Source: a virus. From it: a stretch of DNA of 43,939 bases. Within the stretch, counting starts at the first letter, position 1, and every line of letters begins with the position of its first letter. Under the pieces are notes generated by a model that made no database searches, was not told the origin of the DNA, and was given only the letters and a program-made list of their open reading frames with translations. The stretch is taken from IMG/VR virus record IMGVR_UViG_3300027822_000021, positions 1 through 43,939 of that record. One strand, written 5' to 3'. A program made the translations under genes and the position numbers. Shown here one piece after another: positions 1-7,687 of the stretch.

Positions 1-54
1 CCCTGCCCTGGTTGCAATCTATTTGAAACAAAATCTTATGCAACCAGGGCAGGG
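1..54. repeat. Perfect 16-bp inverted repeat at the window start
   Basis: Bases 1-16 (CCCTGCCCTGGTTGCA) are the exact reverse complement of bases 39-54, with a 22-base loop. The repeat lies in the open frame of the upstream gene and begins at the first base of the window. It could be a real hairpin, but a perfect fold-back at a contig edge is also what a chimeric amplification or assembly end looks like. Confidence 0.85.
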
Positions 55-133
55 CGTGGGCGGGTCGAAAGCTAAAAAAACTGATTCCCAAAAAGCTGCT
101 AAACATGGGACTCCAAAAGCACAGCAAGGATAG
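2..133 (+). CDS. 3' end of upstream gene, probably portal protein (partial)
   Basis: One frame is open from the first bases to a TAG at 131-133, giving the last 43 residues of a protein whose start lies outside the window. The visible part is rich in Gln, Lys, Gly and Ser, with no recognisable domain, like the disordered tails of many portal proteins. The portal assignment rests on order alone: in short-tailed phages the portal gene normally sits just before the scaffold and capsid genes, as here. The first residues overlap the 16-bp inverted repeat and may be artefactual. The next gene starts 3 bases after the stop. Confidence 0.45.
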   Translation, partial: PALVAIYLKQNLMQPGQGVGGSKAKKTDSQKAAKHGTPKAQQG

Positions 134-136
134 GAT

Positions 137-409
137 ATGCCATTATATAGTTTTGAGTGCAAAGCATGTGGAAAAATTTCAGATAAAACATTTAAAATAA
201 AAGTGTGCCCCAAACAGATACAATGCGTCTGTGGAGGTGAAGCAAGAAAAATTATCGTCAACGGGCATGGCGGGATACAAACAGATGGAGATGTAATATG
301 GTTATCATCGGCAGCGGCATCAGCGCAAAGGCAACATGAAAGGCCGGTTGAAACCAGGACAGAATATAAGCAATATTTGAAGGATAACGATTTAATCCAG
401 TGCGGATAA
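137..409 (+). CDS. Small FmdB-like zinc-ribbon protein
   Basis: This is a 90-residue protein opening with MPLYSFECKACG. It has Cys8-x2-Cys11 and Cys30-x-Cys32 in the first 35 residues, the zinc-ribbon pattern of the FmdB regulatory-protein family (typical start MPxYxxxCxxCG). The C-terminal half is charged and has no known domain. It lies between the presumed portal and the scaffold gene, where phages often carry a small zinc-ribbon gene. It could be a structural or assembly accessory rather than a regulator. The family call is fairly safe; the role is not known. Confidence 0.65.
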   Translation: MPLYSFECKACGKISDKTFKIKVCPKQIQCVCGGEARKIIVNGHGGIQTDGDVIWLSSAAASAQRQHERPVETRTEYKQYLKDNDLIQCG

Positions 410-430
410 ACGCATTTTAAATGTGCCGCA
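401..430 (+). other. Hairpin at the 3' end of the zinc-ribbon gene
   Basis: An outer TGCGG (401-405) pairs with CCGCA (426-430), and inside it the CGCATT/AATGTG arms can pair. A run of five T begins about eight bases after the stem, too far for a standard intrinsic terminator. It may cap or process the transcript before the scaffold-capsid genes. The 103-base gap to the scaffold gene also holds two AAGGATAAA copies, but no clear promoter was seen. Confidence 0.35.
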
Positions 431-512
431 CAATAAACTTTTTAACGCACAAGGATAAACATTAAGGATAAATCTCAATAGAGACCTGAATGAGCCTTGG
501 AAGGATGTAAAA

Positions 513-1283
513 ATGTCAGTCGAAGATGCAGCAAAAGAGATAGCTGAAACAAATCAGGCAGGGGATATCCCTTATCTTGGCACATGGGCAGACAGGGACG
601 CAGCAGAGCAAGGCGTTTCAAATATGCAGGGCAAGATGGATTCAATGGGGAATGAGGTAGGCACTCTGAGGAATCAAGTTGCAATGGCTAACCAAACGAT
701 TGCTGATTTGCAGTCCCAACAAAATGCGAACAAAATACCTGAGGCAGTAAAGGGTGAAGCGGAATTAGCTGCAATACAAGAAGAAATGCTGAAGTTGGAT
801 GATGAGGATCCTAACTATCATCAGCAGTTGATGGGTCTAATGGCGCAATCCAATAATGTTGTCGCCGATATTCAACACTCCAAAACACTCAAAGCTGCAA
901 AATCGATGTTCCAGGAAGAGTTGAATAAACGGGATACAAACGCTATACATGAAGCGTTTTATAAGGATAACCCCAGTTTTAATATGCCTGAGGTGCAAGA
1001 ACAGATACAAAACAAAATGTCACAAGATCAAACTGGAATGACTGACTCGCTTGTGGCTTTTCGAGAAATCGAAAGAGACAATGCTCTTGAACAAATGAAA
1101 GCCCTCGAAGCGGAGAATGCGGATTTAAAACGACTGCAAACTGTAAATGAAGGGGCAAAACAAACAGGAAAGGTTGTAGTGGGAGGAAATCAAACACCTA
1201 CTGCTGCAAGTTCGCCATCAAAATTAACAGGAGCTGCACTTGATGCTGAAATGCAAAAAGCATTAGATGCATTAAAAAAATAG
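513..1283 (+). CDS. Capsid scaffold protein
   Basis: The 256-residue protein is acidic and strongly helical, with long Gln/Glu/Lys stretches and predicted coiled coil around residues 30-110 and 185-215, and a basic C-terminal helix ending DALKK. Low complexity, helical content and position immediately before the major capsid gene are the usual marks of a scaffolding protein that guides procapsid assembly and then leaves or is cleaved. A basic helix at the C-terminus is where scaffolds such as that of P22 bind the coat protein. ATG at 513 follows an AAGGA at a good distance. There is no sequence motif that proves the role. Confidence 0.75.
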   Translation: MSVEDAAKEIAETNQAGDIPYLGTWADRDAAEQGVSNMQGKMDSMGNEVGTLRNQVAMANQTIADLQSQQNANKIPEAVKGEAELAAIQEEMLKLDDEDPNYHQQLMGLMAQSNNVVADIQHSKTLKAAKSMFQEELNKRDTNAIHEAFYKDNPSFNMPEVQEQIQNKMSQDQTGMTDSLVAFREIERDNALEQMKALEAENADLKRLQTVNEGAKQTGKVVVGGNQTPTAASSPSKLTGAALDAEMQKALDALKK

Positions 1284-1304
1284 TTCTATGAGAGGTACAA
1301 AAAT

Positions 1305-2285
1305 ATGTCTTTGATTAATCAGCTTAACGCAACCACACAAGTAAAATGGTTGCAAACAACCCCTGTGGATATACTTCATACTGCATCAGCATTAGTGTGG
1401 AGACTCATGGGGAACGCAGTCAAAAAGGATAACTGGACAGTACAGCCATCTGAAACAGTGGATGGTGGGAAAATGGTTATGTGCCCAATCGAATATGCTT
1501 CCAGTAATTCTGGAACATACGGTGCGTCTACTATAATTGACGTAGACAAAGTAGATATTATAGATGCCGCGAGGTTTGGTTGGAAAGGTGTCTATGGATC
1601 CAATACCAGAAACCTTGATGATATTACTGAAAACGCGGGAGATGCGGCTATAATAAGATTGTCGCATCAGTATGTGGAATCAATCAAAAAATCTGCAAGG
1701 TTAAAGATGGCGGCTGATGTTGTTGCTGCATCAGGATCTGACCCGTATCACATGAATGGTTTAGGTGACCTTTTCAACACCACAACATCAACGGAATATG
1801 GTAGCATAGCAGAAGATAATATGGCTACCTGGAAGGCCAATGTCATAACTGACGCTGAAGTAATTAGCTTCCAAACGATGCAAAAGATTTTTCGTCAGGT
1901 AGATATGGGCGATTATGCTGGTGCGCTTCCTAATTTTTGTGTTACCAGCAAAGAGCTTGTAGACGGTTTAGAACGGAGCCTGCAACCTCAGCAGTGGCAT
2001 AAAGATAAAAATATGGTAGAAGCTGGTTGGGATCATATATATCACAAAGGTGCGCCAGTTGTATCAGATAAAGCATATTCTGGGACAACTATTCTCGATG
2101 CTTTAAATCTGGAATATTTGTCTTTACGGGCGCATAGTCAGTATAATTTTACGACACCAGTTTGGAAAGCTATATCTGTACAACAGCCGGATACAATTAC
2201 AGCTAATAGCCGGTTTAGAGGTAATCTTTACTGTTATTCCAGACGGATGCATGTAAGACATGCAAACATTACTCCACCCACATAA
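1305..2285 (+). CDS. Major capsid protein (HK97-fold expected)
   Basis: This 326-residue protein directly follows the scaffold gene, with a 21-base gap and a GAGAGG ribosome site. Its size, order and mixed alpha/beta composition without signal or membrane segments match tailed-phage major capsid proteins. Recognisable stretches include the N-terminal arm, a central helix-rich part around residues 100-160, and a C-terminal part with QQPDTITANSRFRGN and RMHVRH that resembles coat proteins of other short-tailed phages. It would form the icosahedral head lattice. No protease gene is visible in the window. A hairpin follows the stop codon and may protect this abundant mRNA. Confidence 0.8.
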   Translation: MSLINQLNATTQVKWLQTTPVDILHTASALVWRLMGNAVKKDNWTVQPSETVDGGKMVMCPIEYASSNSGTYGASTIIDVDKVDIIDAARFGWKGVYGSNTRNLDDITENAGDAAIIRLSHQYVESIKKSARLKMAADVVAASGSDPYHMNGLGDLFNTTTSTEYGSIAEDNMATWKANVITDAEVISFQTMQKIFRQVDMGDYAGALPNFCVTSKELVDGLERSLQPQQWHKDKNMVEAGWDHIYHKGAPVVSDKAYSGTTILDALNLEYLSLRAHSQYNFTTPVWKAISVQQPDTITANSRFRGNLYCYSRRMHVRHANITPPT

Positions 2286-2295
2286 AACAATTTTT

Positions 2296-2319
2296 TTACA
2301 TCAACTATGGTTGGTGTAA
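2296..2319 (+). other. Intergenic hairpin after the major capsid gene
   Basis: TTACATCAAC (2296-2305) pairs with GTTGGTGTAA (2310-2319) over 10 bp with one G-U and a 4-base loop. A T run lies before, not after, the stem, so it is not a standard intrinsic terminator. It stands just upstream of a strong AAGGAGG for the next gene and is the first of three such hairpins between structural genes. Confidence 0.6.
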
Positions 2320-2339
2320 TCTCATAAGGAGGTTTTTTT

Positions 2340-2804
2340 ATGGGGATTAAACATCATTATACAGCACGGGTCAAAACACTGCAAACCAGTCACAATCGTT
2401 TATGCAGGGAGACTTTTTTAAACAAGCTTGAAAGCCAAGATTTGTTTATAGCCGATTTTACAGATGGGGCAAGTACTTCTGGGTATATTGATATAGATGT
2501 AGATTTACCGGCCAATGCTATAGTAGTTGGATGGAAAGCTGTAGTGTCCGGAGCTTTTGCTGGAGACACCACCGCTGTAATTTCAGTTGGGATATCCGGC
2601 GATACGGATAAATACTCAGGCGTTACTACGGCTTCATGTTTTACTGCCGCCACCGTTGGGGCAATGGGCAATACTGACTCTGCAATGGTTACGGCTGCGC
2701 AAACAGTAAGAGTCACCGTAACAGGTGGAGCGGATTTTACGTCAATTGTAACTGATGCCGGAGGGGCAATGAAAGTTTCACTTTATTATTTCATTGCGTG
2801 GTAA
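2340..2804 (+). CDS. Small beta-rich virion protein, possible capsid decoration protein
   Basis: The 154-residue product begins at ATG 2340 after a strong AAGGAGG. The first ~40 residues are charged. The rest is rich in Thr, Ala, Val, Gly and Asp in short beta-strand-like segments (for example IDIDVDLPANAIVVGW), ending in the aromatic stretch SLYYFIAW. No named family is recognised. Placement between the major capsid gene and the adaptors suggests a head decoration or head-completion protein, similar in style to the next gene product. Confidence is high that it is a gene, low for its exact role. Confidence 0.55.
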   Translation: MGIKHHYTARVKTLQTSHNRLCRETFLNKLESQDLFIADFTDGASTSGYIDIDVDLPANAIVVGWKAVVSGAFAGDTTAVISVGISGDTDKYSGVTTASCFTAATVGAMGNTDSAMVTAAQTVRVTVTGGADFTSIVTDAGGAMKVSLYYFIAW

Positions 2805-2820
2805 AAATATTAAACACATA

Positions 2821-2851
2821 CCGCAGAATGGTTATTAAAATCTTTCTGCGG
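2821..2851 (+). other. Intergenic hairpin before the second small virion gene
   Basis: CCGCAGAA (2821-2828) pairs perfectly with TTCTGCGG (2844-2851) around a 15-base loop. The ribosome site GAGAGG follows right after the stem, and no T run follows. It is probably an mRNA processing, stability or translation-control element. Confidence 0.6.
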
Positions 2852-2865
2852 CAGAGAGGAAAAAA

Positions 2866-3228
2866 ATGATTAGATTATTTGTGCAACTTGCCAGCAATGG
2901 CACAATGTATGTCCCAGCCCCTTGCCGAGGGACTGTTATGGGGGCGCAAGCGGTTTGGCAAACAGATGCTGTCGATGCTGCTGATACAATTATTCTCAGC
3001 CGAGGCACAACTGCAGTTAATACTATTACGGCAGTTGACGGGGACGGTTTGCAGACCGAAACCGGTGTACCGGATACAACCAATAAGGGTTTGATTTTTG
3101 ATCCTGATTCAAGCACAAAGGCCAACACCAACATTAAACTTGTGGCAAATGGTGCCGCCGGTATTTCTTTGGTGACTATTGAATTTGATGATTCGGCTTA
3201 TGTTAAGCAAACAGCAATAGAAGCATAA
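2866..3228 (+). CDS. Small beta-rich virion protein, possible decoration or head protein
   Basis: The 120-residue protein starts at ATG 2866 with GAGAGG upstream. It is composed almost wholly of beta-prone segments (MIRLFVQLAS, GTVMGAQAVW, TIILSRGTTAV) and small residues, with an acidic end. Composition and position resemble the preceding gene product and other small head proteins. The pair may be decoration proteins on the capsid surface. No family motif is recognised. Hairpins lie on both sides of the gene. Confidence 0.5.
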   Translation: MIRLFVQLASNGTMYVPAPCRGTVMGAQAVWQTDAVDAADTIILSRGTTAVNTITAVDGDGLQTETGVPDTTNKGLIFDPDSSTKANTNIKLVANGAAGISLVTIEFDDSAYVKQTAIEA

Positions 3229-3231
3229 TTA

Positions 3232-3265
3232 ACAATCCTTGTGGGCTACGGTTCGCAAGGATTGT
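3232..3265 (+). other. Intergenic hairpin upstream of the adaptor gene
   Basis: ACAATCCTTG (3232-3241) pairs with CAAGGATTGT (3256-3265), and the loop bases next to the stem can extend it with G-C and G-U pairs. It fills the gap after the stop at 3226-3228 and precedes AAGGAT and the ATG at 3283. A T7 run at 3273-3279 lies seven bases beyond the stem, so partial termination is possible. The GTG at 3241 lies in the stem, which argues against it as a start. Confidence 0.6.
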
Positions 3266-3282
3266 ATAAGGATTTTTTTCGT

Positions 3283-3987
3283 ATGACTTTTGCTGAGTTA
3301 CGATCAGAAATATTAAATATAATCATGTTAAAAGATCCTATATACTTGAATATGGTTCTCGATAACAGAATTAATGGTATTGTTTCAATGATTGCAGCCG
3401 GTATAAACATGCCAGATCGAAGTATCTCTCCTCCCCTCTCTGATTTATACTCTTTTGAGACTGTAGCGACCACAACTGAGGCTTATGCTTCTTTACCAGA
3501 TACTTACCAACGCAATGTGTTTTCTGTAATAGATTCAAGCTCTGACCAAATATTGCCGCCACATGGCGGGAATTATTATTCTTTCCAGTTGTTTTTAAGG
3601 AATGCGCTTAAAAAGGATTTGACCCAAATAGGAGAAATTCTAAACGTAGCTATAAAAGGCAGCCGTCTGTATTACCAGGGGATACCTGCTGCGGCTTCTG
3701 ATTTGACAGTACATTTTTATCGGAAACCAGTTGATATGTCGGATGATGCTGATACACCAGATGGGATACCTGAACATCTACAAAGCAGATTGATCCGGAA
3801 CTATGTCGCAAAAGATTTATTGGGTGAAGCCAAAGAAAAAACAGACCAAACAATTTCACAAATTTCATATCACGAAACAGAATTTTACAACGCCATGCAA
3901 GATTTGATAGACTATATAGGCACAGATTCAGAGCCTATATATTACGGAAGATCATACATTAATGAAGATTATGGAATTTGTGATTAA
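3283..3987 (+). CDS. Head-tail adaptor/connector-like protein
   Basis: I chose ATG 3283 because it follows AAGGAT at a normal distance. A longer reading from GTG 3241 would start in a hairpin and has no ribosome site. The product is about 234 residues, mostly helical in the N-terminal and C-terminal thirds with a beta-rich middle (LYYQGIPAAASDLTVHFYRKP). This layout, and the place after the capsid genes and before the DUF6682-like protein, fits an adaptor ring protein that joins portal to tail, like gp4 of P22 or gp11 of T7. The family assignment is by layout, not by a signature motif. Confidence 0.6.
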   Translation: MTFAELRSEILNIIMLKDPIYLNMVLDNRINGIVSMIAAGINMPDRSISPPLSDLYSFETVATTTEAYASLPDTYQRNVFSVIDSSSDQILPPHGGNYYSFQLFLRNALKKDLTQIGEILNVAIKGSRLYYQGIPAAASDLTVHFYRKPVDMSDDADTPDGIPEHLQSRLIRNYVAKDLLGEAKEKTDQTISQISYHETEFYNAMQDLIDYIGTDSEPIYYGRSYINEDYGICD

Positions 3988-3996
3988 GGAAGATTC

Positions 3997-4671
3997 ATGA
4001 GTACAATATATGTATCAACAATATTTAACAGGGTTGCCAGAGTCACAGGAGATCCTGCATTCGTGGAACCTACCAGGGCACAGTTGCTCGATTGGTTTAA
4101 TGAAGGTGAGAAAGTTTTGGTTAAGCGGAAGCCCGATGCTTACGTAAAAGCTGCCAATCAATTATTGGTAGAAGGAACTGAACAAACACTCGCTGCCGAT
4201 GGAATAATATTTATTGAACCTATTTGCAATATGGGGACAGATGGTTCTACTCCAGGGAGGGTTGTTTATAGTGTAGACCGAAGGACAATCAATAGATCGA
4301 CTCCTGATTGGCATTCAGCAACAGCTAATACACAGGTCAATGCAGTTATTTTTGACGAAAGAAATCCGAAAATTTTTTATACATCGCCTCCTCAACCAAC
4401 AGCGACTCAAGGGTATTTGAAATATGAATACTCTGCATTGCCTCCGGAAATAACTGTTATGGATGAAAACTATGATGTGGTCTTTACTGTCGGCGATGAA
4501 TATGCAGCCGAAATGCTGAATTATCTATTATTTAGGATTTACAGTGAAGACAAAGGCCAAATATCAGATGCCGTTGAGCGCGCTCAAATGTATTGGGCAT
4601 TGTTTACCGGAGATATTGTTGACAAAGAAGCCGTTGAAAACAGAGACAGCCCGAATGTTCCAAGGAGATAA
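3997..4671 (+). CDS. DUF6682-like phage adaptor protein
   Basis: The 224-residue protein shows the conserved run of the DUF6682 family. An N-terminal helix pair is followed by a Leu-x2-Trp-Phe-Asn-Glu-Gly segment and VLVKRKPDAYVKA, then EQTLAADGI, then a Met-Gly-x-Asp-Gly-x-Thr-Pro-Gly-Arg segment, VDRRTINRSTPDWHSA, and a FYTSPPQP turn. Members sit with head-tail connector genes of short-tailed phages and are thought to be tail-tube-like or adaptor components. ATG 3997 is 9 bases after the previous stop. The C-terminal helices around residues 165-205 resemble adaptor packing helices. The family recognition is from memory of the pattern. Confidence 0.65.
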   Translation: MSTIYVSTIFNRVARVTGDPAFVEPTRAQLLDWFNEGEKVLVKRKPDAYVKAANQLLVEGTEQTLAADGIIFIEPICNMGTDGSTPGRVVYSVDRRTINRSTPDWHSATANTQVNAVIFDERNPKIFYTSPPQPTATQGYLKYEYSALPPEITVMDENYDVVFTVGDEYAAEMLNYLLFRIYSEDKGQISDAVERAQMYWALFTGDIVDKEAVENRDSPNVPRR

Positions 4672-4674
4672 TGA

Positions 4675-5622
4675 ATGGGACAAATATTCCGAAATGACTT
4701 TAGTACCACACTTACCGCCACAATAACATCTTTAAGCACTGAGCTTGCGCTGGCCGCTGCGCCATCCCCTGCAATAACCCTAACCGAAAGCGATGATTTC
4801 TTTAAGTTTACAATTGTTGATGAAAATGGTAATCGTGAAATTGTCAAATGTGTTGGAATAACTGGAAATAATGTTACAATCGGCGTTACATTAGGAGTGC
4901 CATCTGTAGACGGCAGAGCGCAAGAAAACACCACAGCAAGAGCGATAACCCATACAGATGAACATATAATTAGTATGCGGACAACCGCAGGCTTATTTGA
5001 AACGATAATTGCCGCAATCGCTACGTTGCAAGCTAATACATCAATTGCGACAGTAACTATGGCCGAGGAGGGGACAGATGATGCTCATCCTTTGTCCCCT
5101 CTAAAAGGCCGCATTATGGTTGATGGGTATGCTCCGTTATCTACGTTGGTGCAAGCACAAGGCGGGACTAACAATGTATCAAGAATGAGTCCTCTACGTT
5201 CACGTCAAGCTGCGCAAGCTTTTTTTGGGACTATATTTGAATCCGGAACGACTTGTATATTTCCACAAAACACTGTTCCAACCGGCTGGATATTTGTAGC
5301 CGAGGGTAATGACCGAGTTTTTATCGGGACAAACAGCTATACGACTGGCGGTGATATGGGTGGAAGTTGGACATTAGCCGGGATTACAGTTGATGGTCAT
5401 GCGCTAAGTATAGAAGAAATGCCAATACATGAGCATGGTATAAACGTCAGAAACCATGATACGAACAGTCCGGGAACCGTCAGAAACGCCGATTGGGGCG
5501 GAGGGAATCAAGATACTGAGACGAAATCTGCCGGCGGTGGCCTTGAGCATACTCATGGGGTGACTTTAGGAAATACCTGGAGACCGGCTTATGTGAAAGC
5601 TATTACAGCACGGAGGGCTTAA
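4675..5622 (+). CDS. Tail fibre/collar-like protein with metal-binding His motif
   Basis: The 315-residue protein has an N-terminal beta-rich module (about 1-110), a middle helical linker that ends in SPLKGRIMVDGYAPLS, and a C-terminal tip domain (about 205-315). The tip contains GTTCIFPQNTVPTGW, GGSWTLAG, the motif HEHG near residue 260 and HTHG near residue 298. His-x-His pairs of this sort coordinate metal in the tips of phage receptor-binding fibres such as T4 gp37. ATG 4675 follows AAGGAG at 4662-4667. The protein is a clear paralogue of the first ~310 residues of the product of 5931-7670, pointing to an internal duplication. Confidence 0.65.
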   Translation: MGQIFRNDFSTTLTATITSLSTELALAAAPSPAITLTESDDFFKFTIVDENGNREIVKCVGITGNNVTIGVTLGVPSVDGRAQENTTARAITHTDEHIISMRTTAGLFETIIAAIATLQANTSIATVTMAEEGTDDAHPLSPLKGRIMVDGYAPLSTLVQAQGGTNNVSRMSPLRSRQAAQAFFGTIFESGTTCIFPQNTVPTGWIFVAEGNDRVFIGTNSYTTGGDMGGSWTLAGITVDGHALSIEEMPIHEHGINVRNHDTNSPGTVRNADWGGGNQDTETKSAGGGLEHTHGVTLGNTWRPAYVKAITARRA

Positions 5623-5925
5623 ATGAATTACGAAAACGCTTTTAATTGCAAGGATTGTCCACAGTGCAACACATCAAAAGGCTGCCCGGACTGGTTAGAA
5701 TTAATCGAAGAAGACGATAGTGGAAAAGTACGCATCAAGAAAATGTGTGGCAGAGTATATGAAAAGTATTTTTGGATCAATGTAACAAAAGCCCTTGCAA
5801 TATTAACTGAAAATGTGTCCAAAACAAACAATATCCATACTGACGGGATTTTAGCAATAGGGCATGCAATACAACAGCATCAAAATCAGCAGATACAGCA
5901 AAGTAACATAAAAATGGTTCAATAA
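5623..5925 (+). CDS. Small cysteine-rich protein between two fibre paralogues
   Basis: The 100-residue protein begins directly after the previous stop, with GGAGGG upstream. Its N-terminal part has FNCKDCPQC, KGCPDW and a further Cys in KMCGRVY, a likely metal-binding knuckle. The C-terminal half is helical and ends in a Gln/Asn-rich stretch. Similar small Cys-rich proteins with a GCPxW segment occur beside tail genes of other phages, but no function is established. Being wedged between two fibre paralogues, it may be a fibre assembly partner or small virion part. This is inference. Confidence 0.5.
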   Translation: MNYENAFNCKDCPQCNTSKGCPDWLELIEEDDSGKVRIKKMCGRVYEKYFWINVTKALAILTENVSKTNNIHTDGILAIGHAIQQHQNQQIQQSNIKMVQ

Positions 5926-5930
5926 AATAG

Positions 5931-7670
5931 ATGCTTAAAGTAAGAAACAATTATAAAACAAAGCTGACAAAAAGCATTACAGCATCAGCTACAGAATTGC
6001 AGATTGATAGGGCGCCATCCCCTATCATGACGCTTTCAAACAGTGATGACCATTTCTTATTAGTGTTAACTAATGAGGAAACCGGTGACTATGAAGTAAT
6101 CAAATGTGTAGGCATAATAGGCCGGATTATTACCGTTGGTATAACTCTGAATACTCCGAATATAAACGGGCGTGGATACGATAATACGACTGCGCTCGTA
6201 ATTGACAAAGATGCAGATCATACCTTGCGTATGGTTGTAACCTCAAGTGCGCTTGATGAGTTTTTAGATAATTTAACGGCTATTGATGCATCATTTACTA
6301 TTGCTTCTACGGCTGAGGCTGAAGCCGGAGAAAACGATGAGCATGTTTTATCATCTTTGAAGGGTGTTGAAATGTTTGAGGCTTATGCTCCGTTAGCATC
6401 CCAGATCCAAGCCGAAACCGGGACTGACAATATTACCCGAATGACACCTTTACGAGAAAAACAAGGTCTGGATTATTATTTTGAAGAAAATCTACCATTC
6501 GGTACGTTAATGTTTTTCAGGCAAAATGTTGTCCCAACAAATTGGGTGTTTGATTCTGCCCACAGCGACAGATTGATACTGAATACATCAACACAGAGTG
6601 AAGGCGGAGAAACCGGTGGAAGCTGGACGTTTTCAGGCATAAGCGTCAACGGCCATGCAGTAACGCTTACGGAGTTCCCAATACATAAACATGGTATCAA
6701 CGTCAGAAATCATGAGTCGAATAACCCTGGTACGATTAGAAATGCCGATTGGGGTGGAACAAACCAGGATACTGAAACAAAGCCCGCAGGCGGTGGACTT
6801 GAGCATTCACATGGCATCACGTCAGAGGATACTTGGAGACCGGCTTACACAAAGCTTATTTCTTGTAGTTATGCGGAAAGGGTCACAACAGATACGGTTT
6901 TACTTATTCAAAGCGATACGACAAACGGTAGCCAGGTTTTTGTTGATCATGGAGTCCATGCACATGAACTTAACTATACAAGTGTTACTTATGATGGTTT
7001 GATACATCCAAGGCATACAGATCAGTTTTTTTATTACTTAGATAGCACTACGCCGATGATAGCTCCAACTACTCCAAAATTTGGTAAAACTTCGTTTGCT
7101 TTAAGCCGGAGTTCAAGTGCTGAAAGAGGTTCAAAACTAATAATATCAGATAATTTAGAAGATTTCGACATCATTAGAGGTTCCTTCACAATAGATTTCT
7201 GGATTATTTTTGAAAGTGTAAATGAAGATACTTTTTATCCTATAGCAGCTATGTGGGATGAGGCAGGAATCAAAAACTGGTATCTTATGGTTCGCTTAAA
7301 CAATGCTACGTCTGGTTATTTTAATTTTTGTGCATATGATACTCCAAATGCACAAAATGCTTATTCAAAACAAACATCTTTTTGGGAAAGCGGAGATAAG
7401 TGGACTCATGTTGCGATAACTTGTGACGGGTCTATTCTATATTTTTTTATTGATGGTGTTTTAACAGACAGCCATGATATTTCAACATTAATACCTACGT
7501 CAACTGTTGTGTCTGATTTACACATAGGAGGGTGGGAAGATCACCCTCCAGTTCCTTGGTGGTATGCTGCCGAGCGAACCCCATTTTATTTTGATGAATT
7601 TAGGATCAGGAAAGGCACAGCCGTATGGACAACAGATTTTACGCCTCCAACAGCACCTGTTTCTCCATAA
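5931..7670 (+). CDS. Tail fibre/collar paralogue with C-terminal LamG-like lectin domain
   Basis: The 579-residue product repeats the architecture of the 4675-5622 product over its first ~310 residues: the same N-terminal beta module, the SSLKG...YAPLAS linker and a tip region with HKHG and HSHG. It then adds a new C-terminal domain (about 365-575). That domain has a FTIDFWI strand, DKWTHVAITCDG, LYFFIDGVL and DEFRIRKGTAVWTTDF, a typical LamG/concanavalin-like jelly roll. Such domains bind carbohydrates. The gene looks like a duplicated fibre that gained a lectin head. The ribosome site before ATG 5931 is weak, so translation may be coupled to the previous gene. Confidence 0.7.
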   Translation: MLKVRNNYKTKLTKSITASATELQIDRAPSPIMTLSNSDDHFLLVLTNEETGDYEVIKCVGIIGRIITVGITLNTPNINGRGYDNTTALVIDKDADHTLRMVVTSSALDEFLDNLTAIDASFTIASTAEAEAGENDEHVLSSLKGVEMFEAYAPLASQIQAETGTDNITRMTPLREKQGLDYYFEENLPFGTLMFFRQNVVPTNWVFDSAHSDRLILNTSTQSEGGETGGSWTFSGISVNGHAVTLTEFPIHKHGINVRNHESNNPGTIRNADWGGTNQDTETKPAGGGLEHSHGITSEDTWRPAYTKLISCSYAERVTTDTVLLIQSDTTNGSQVFVDHGVHAHELNYTSVTYDGLIHPRHTDQFFYYLDSTTPMIAPTTPKFGKTSFALSRSSSAERGSKLIISDNLEDFDIIRGSFTIDFWIIFESVNEDTFYPIAAMWDEAGIKNWYLMVRLNNATSGYFNFCAYDTPNAQNAYSKQTSFWESGDKWTHVAITCDGSILYFFIDGVLTDSHDISTLIPTSTVVSDLHIGGWEDHPPVPWWYAAERTPFYFDEFRIRKGTAVWTTDFTPPTAPVSP

Positions 7671-7687
7671 ATAGTTAGAGGAGTCGC

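Noticed and set aside
3241-3282. GTG start at 3241 extending the adaptor protein by 14 residues
   Set aside because: It lies inside a hairpin stem, lacks a ribosome site, and ATG 3283 has AAGGAT at a good distance.
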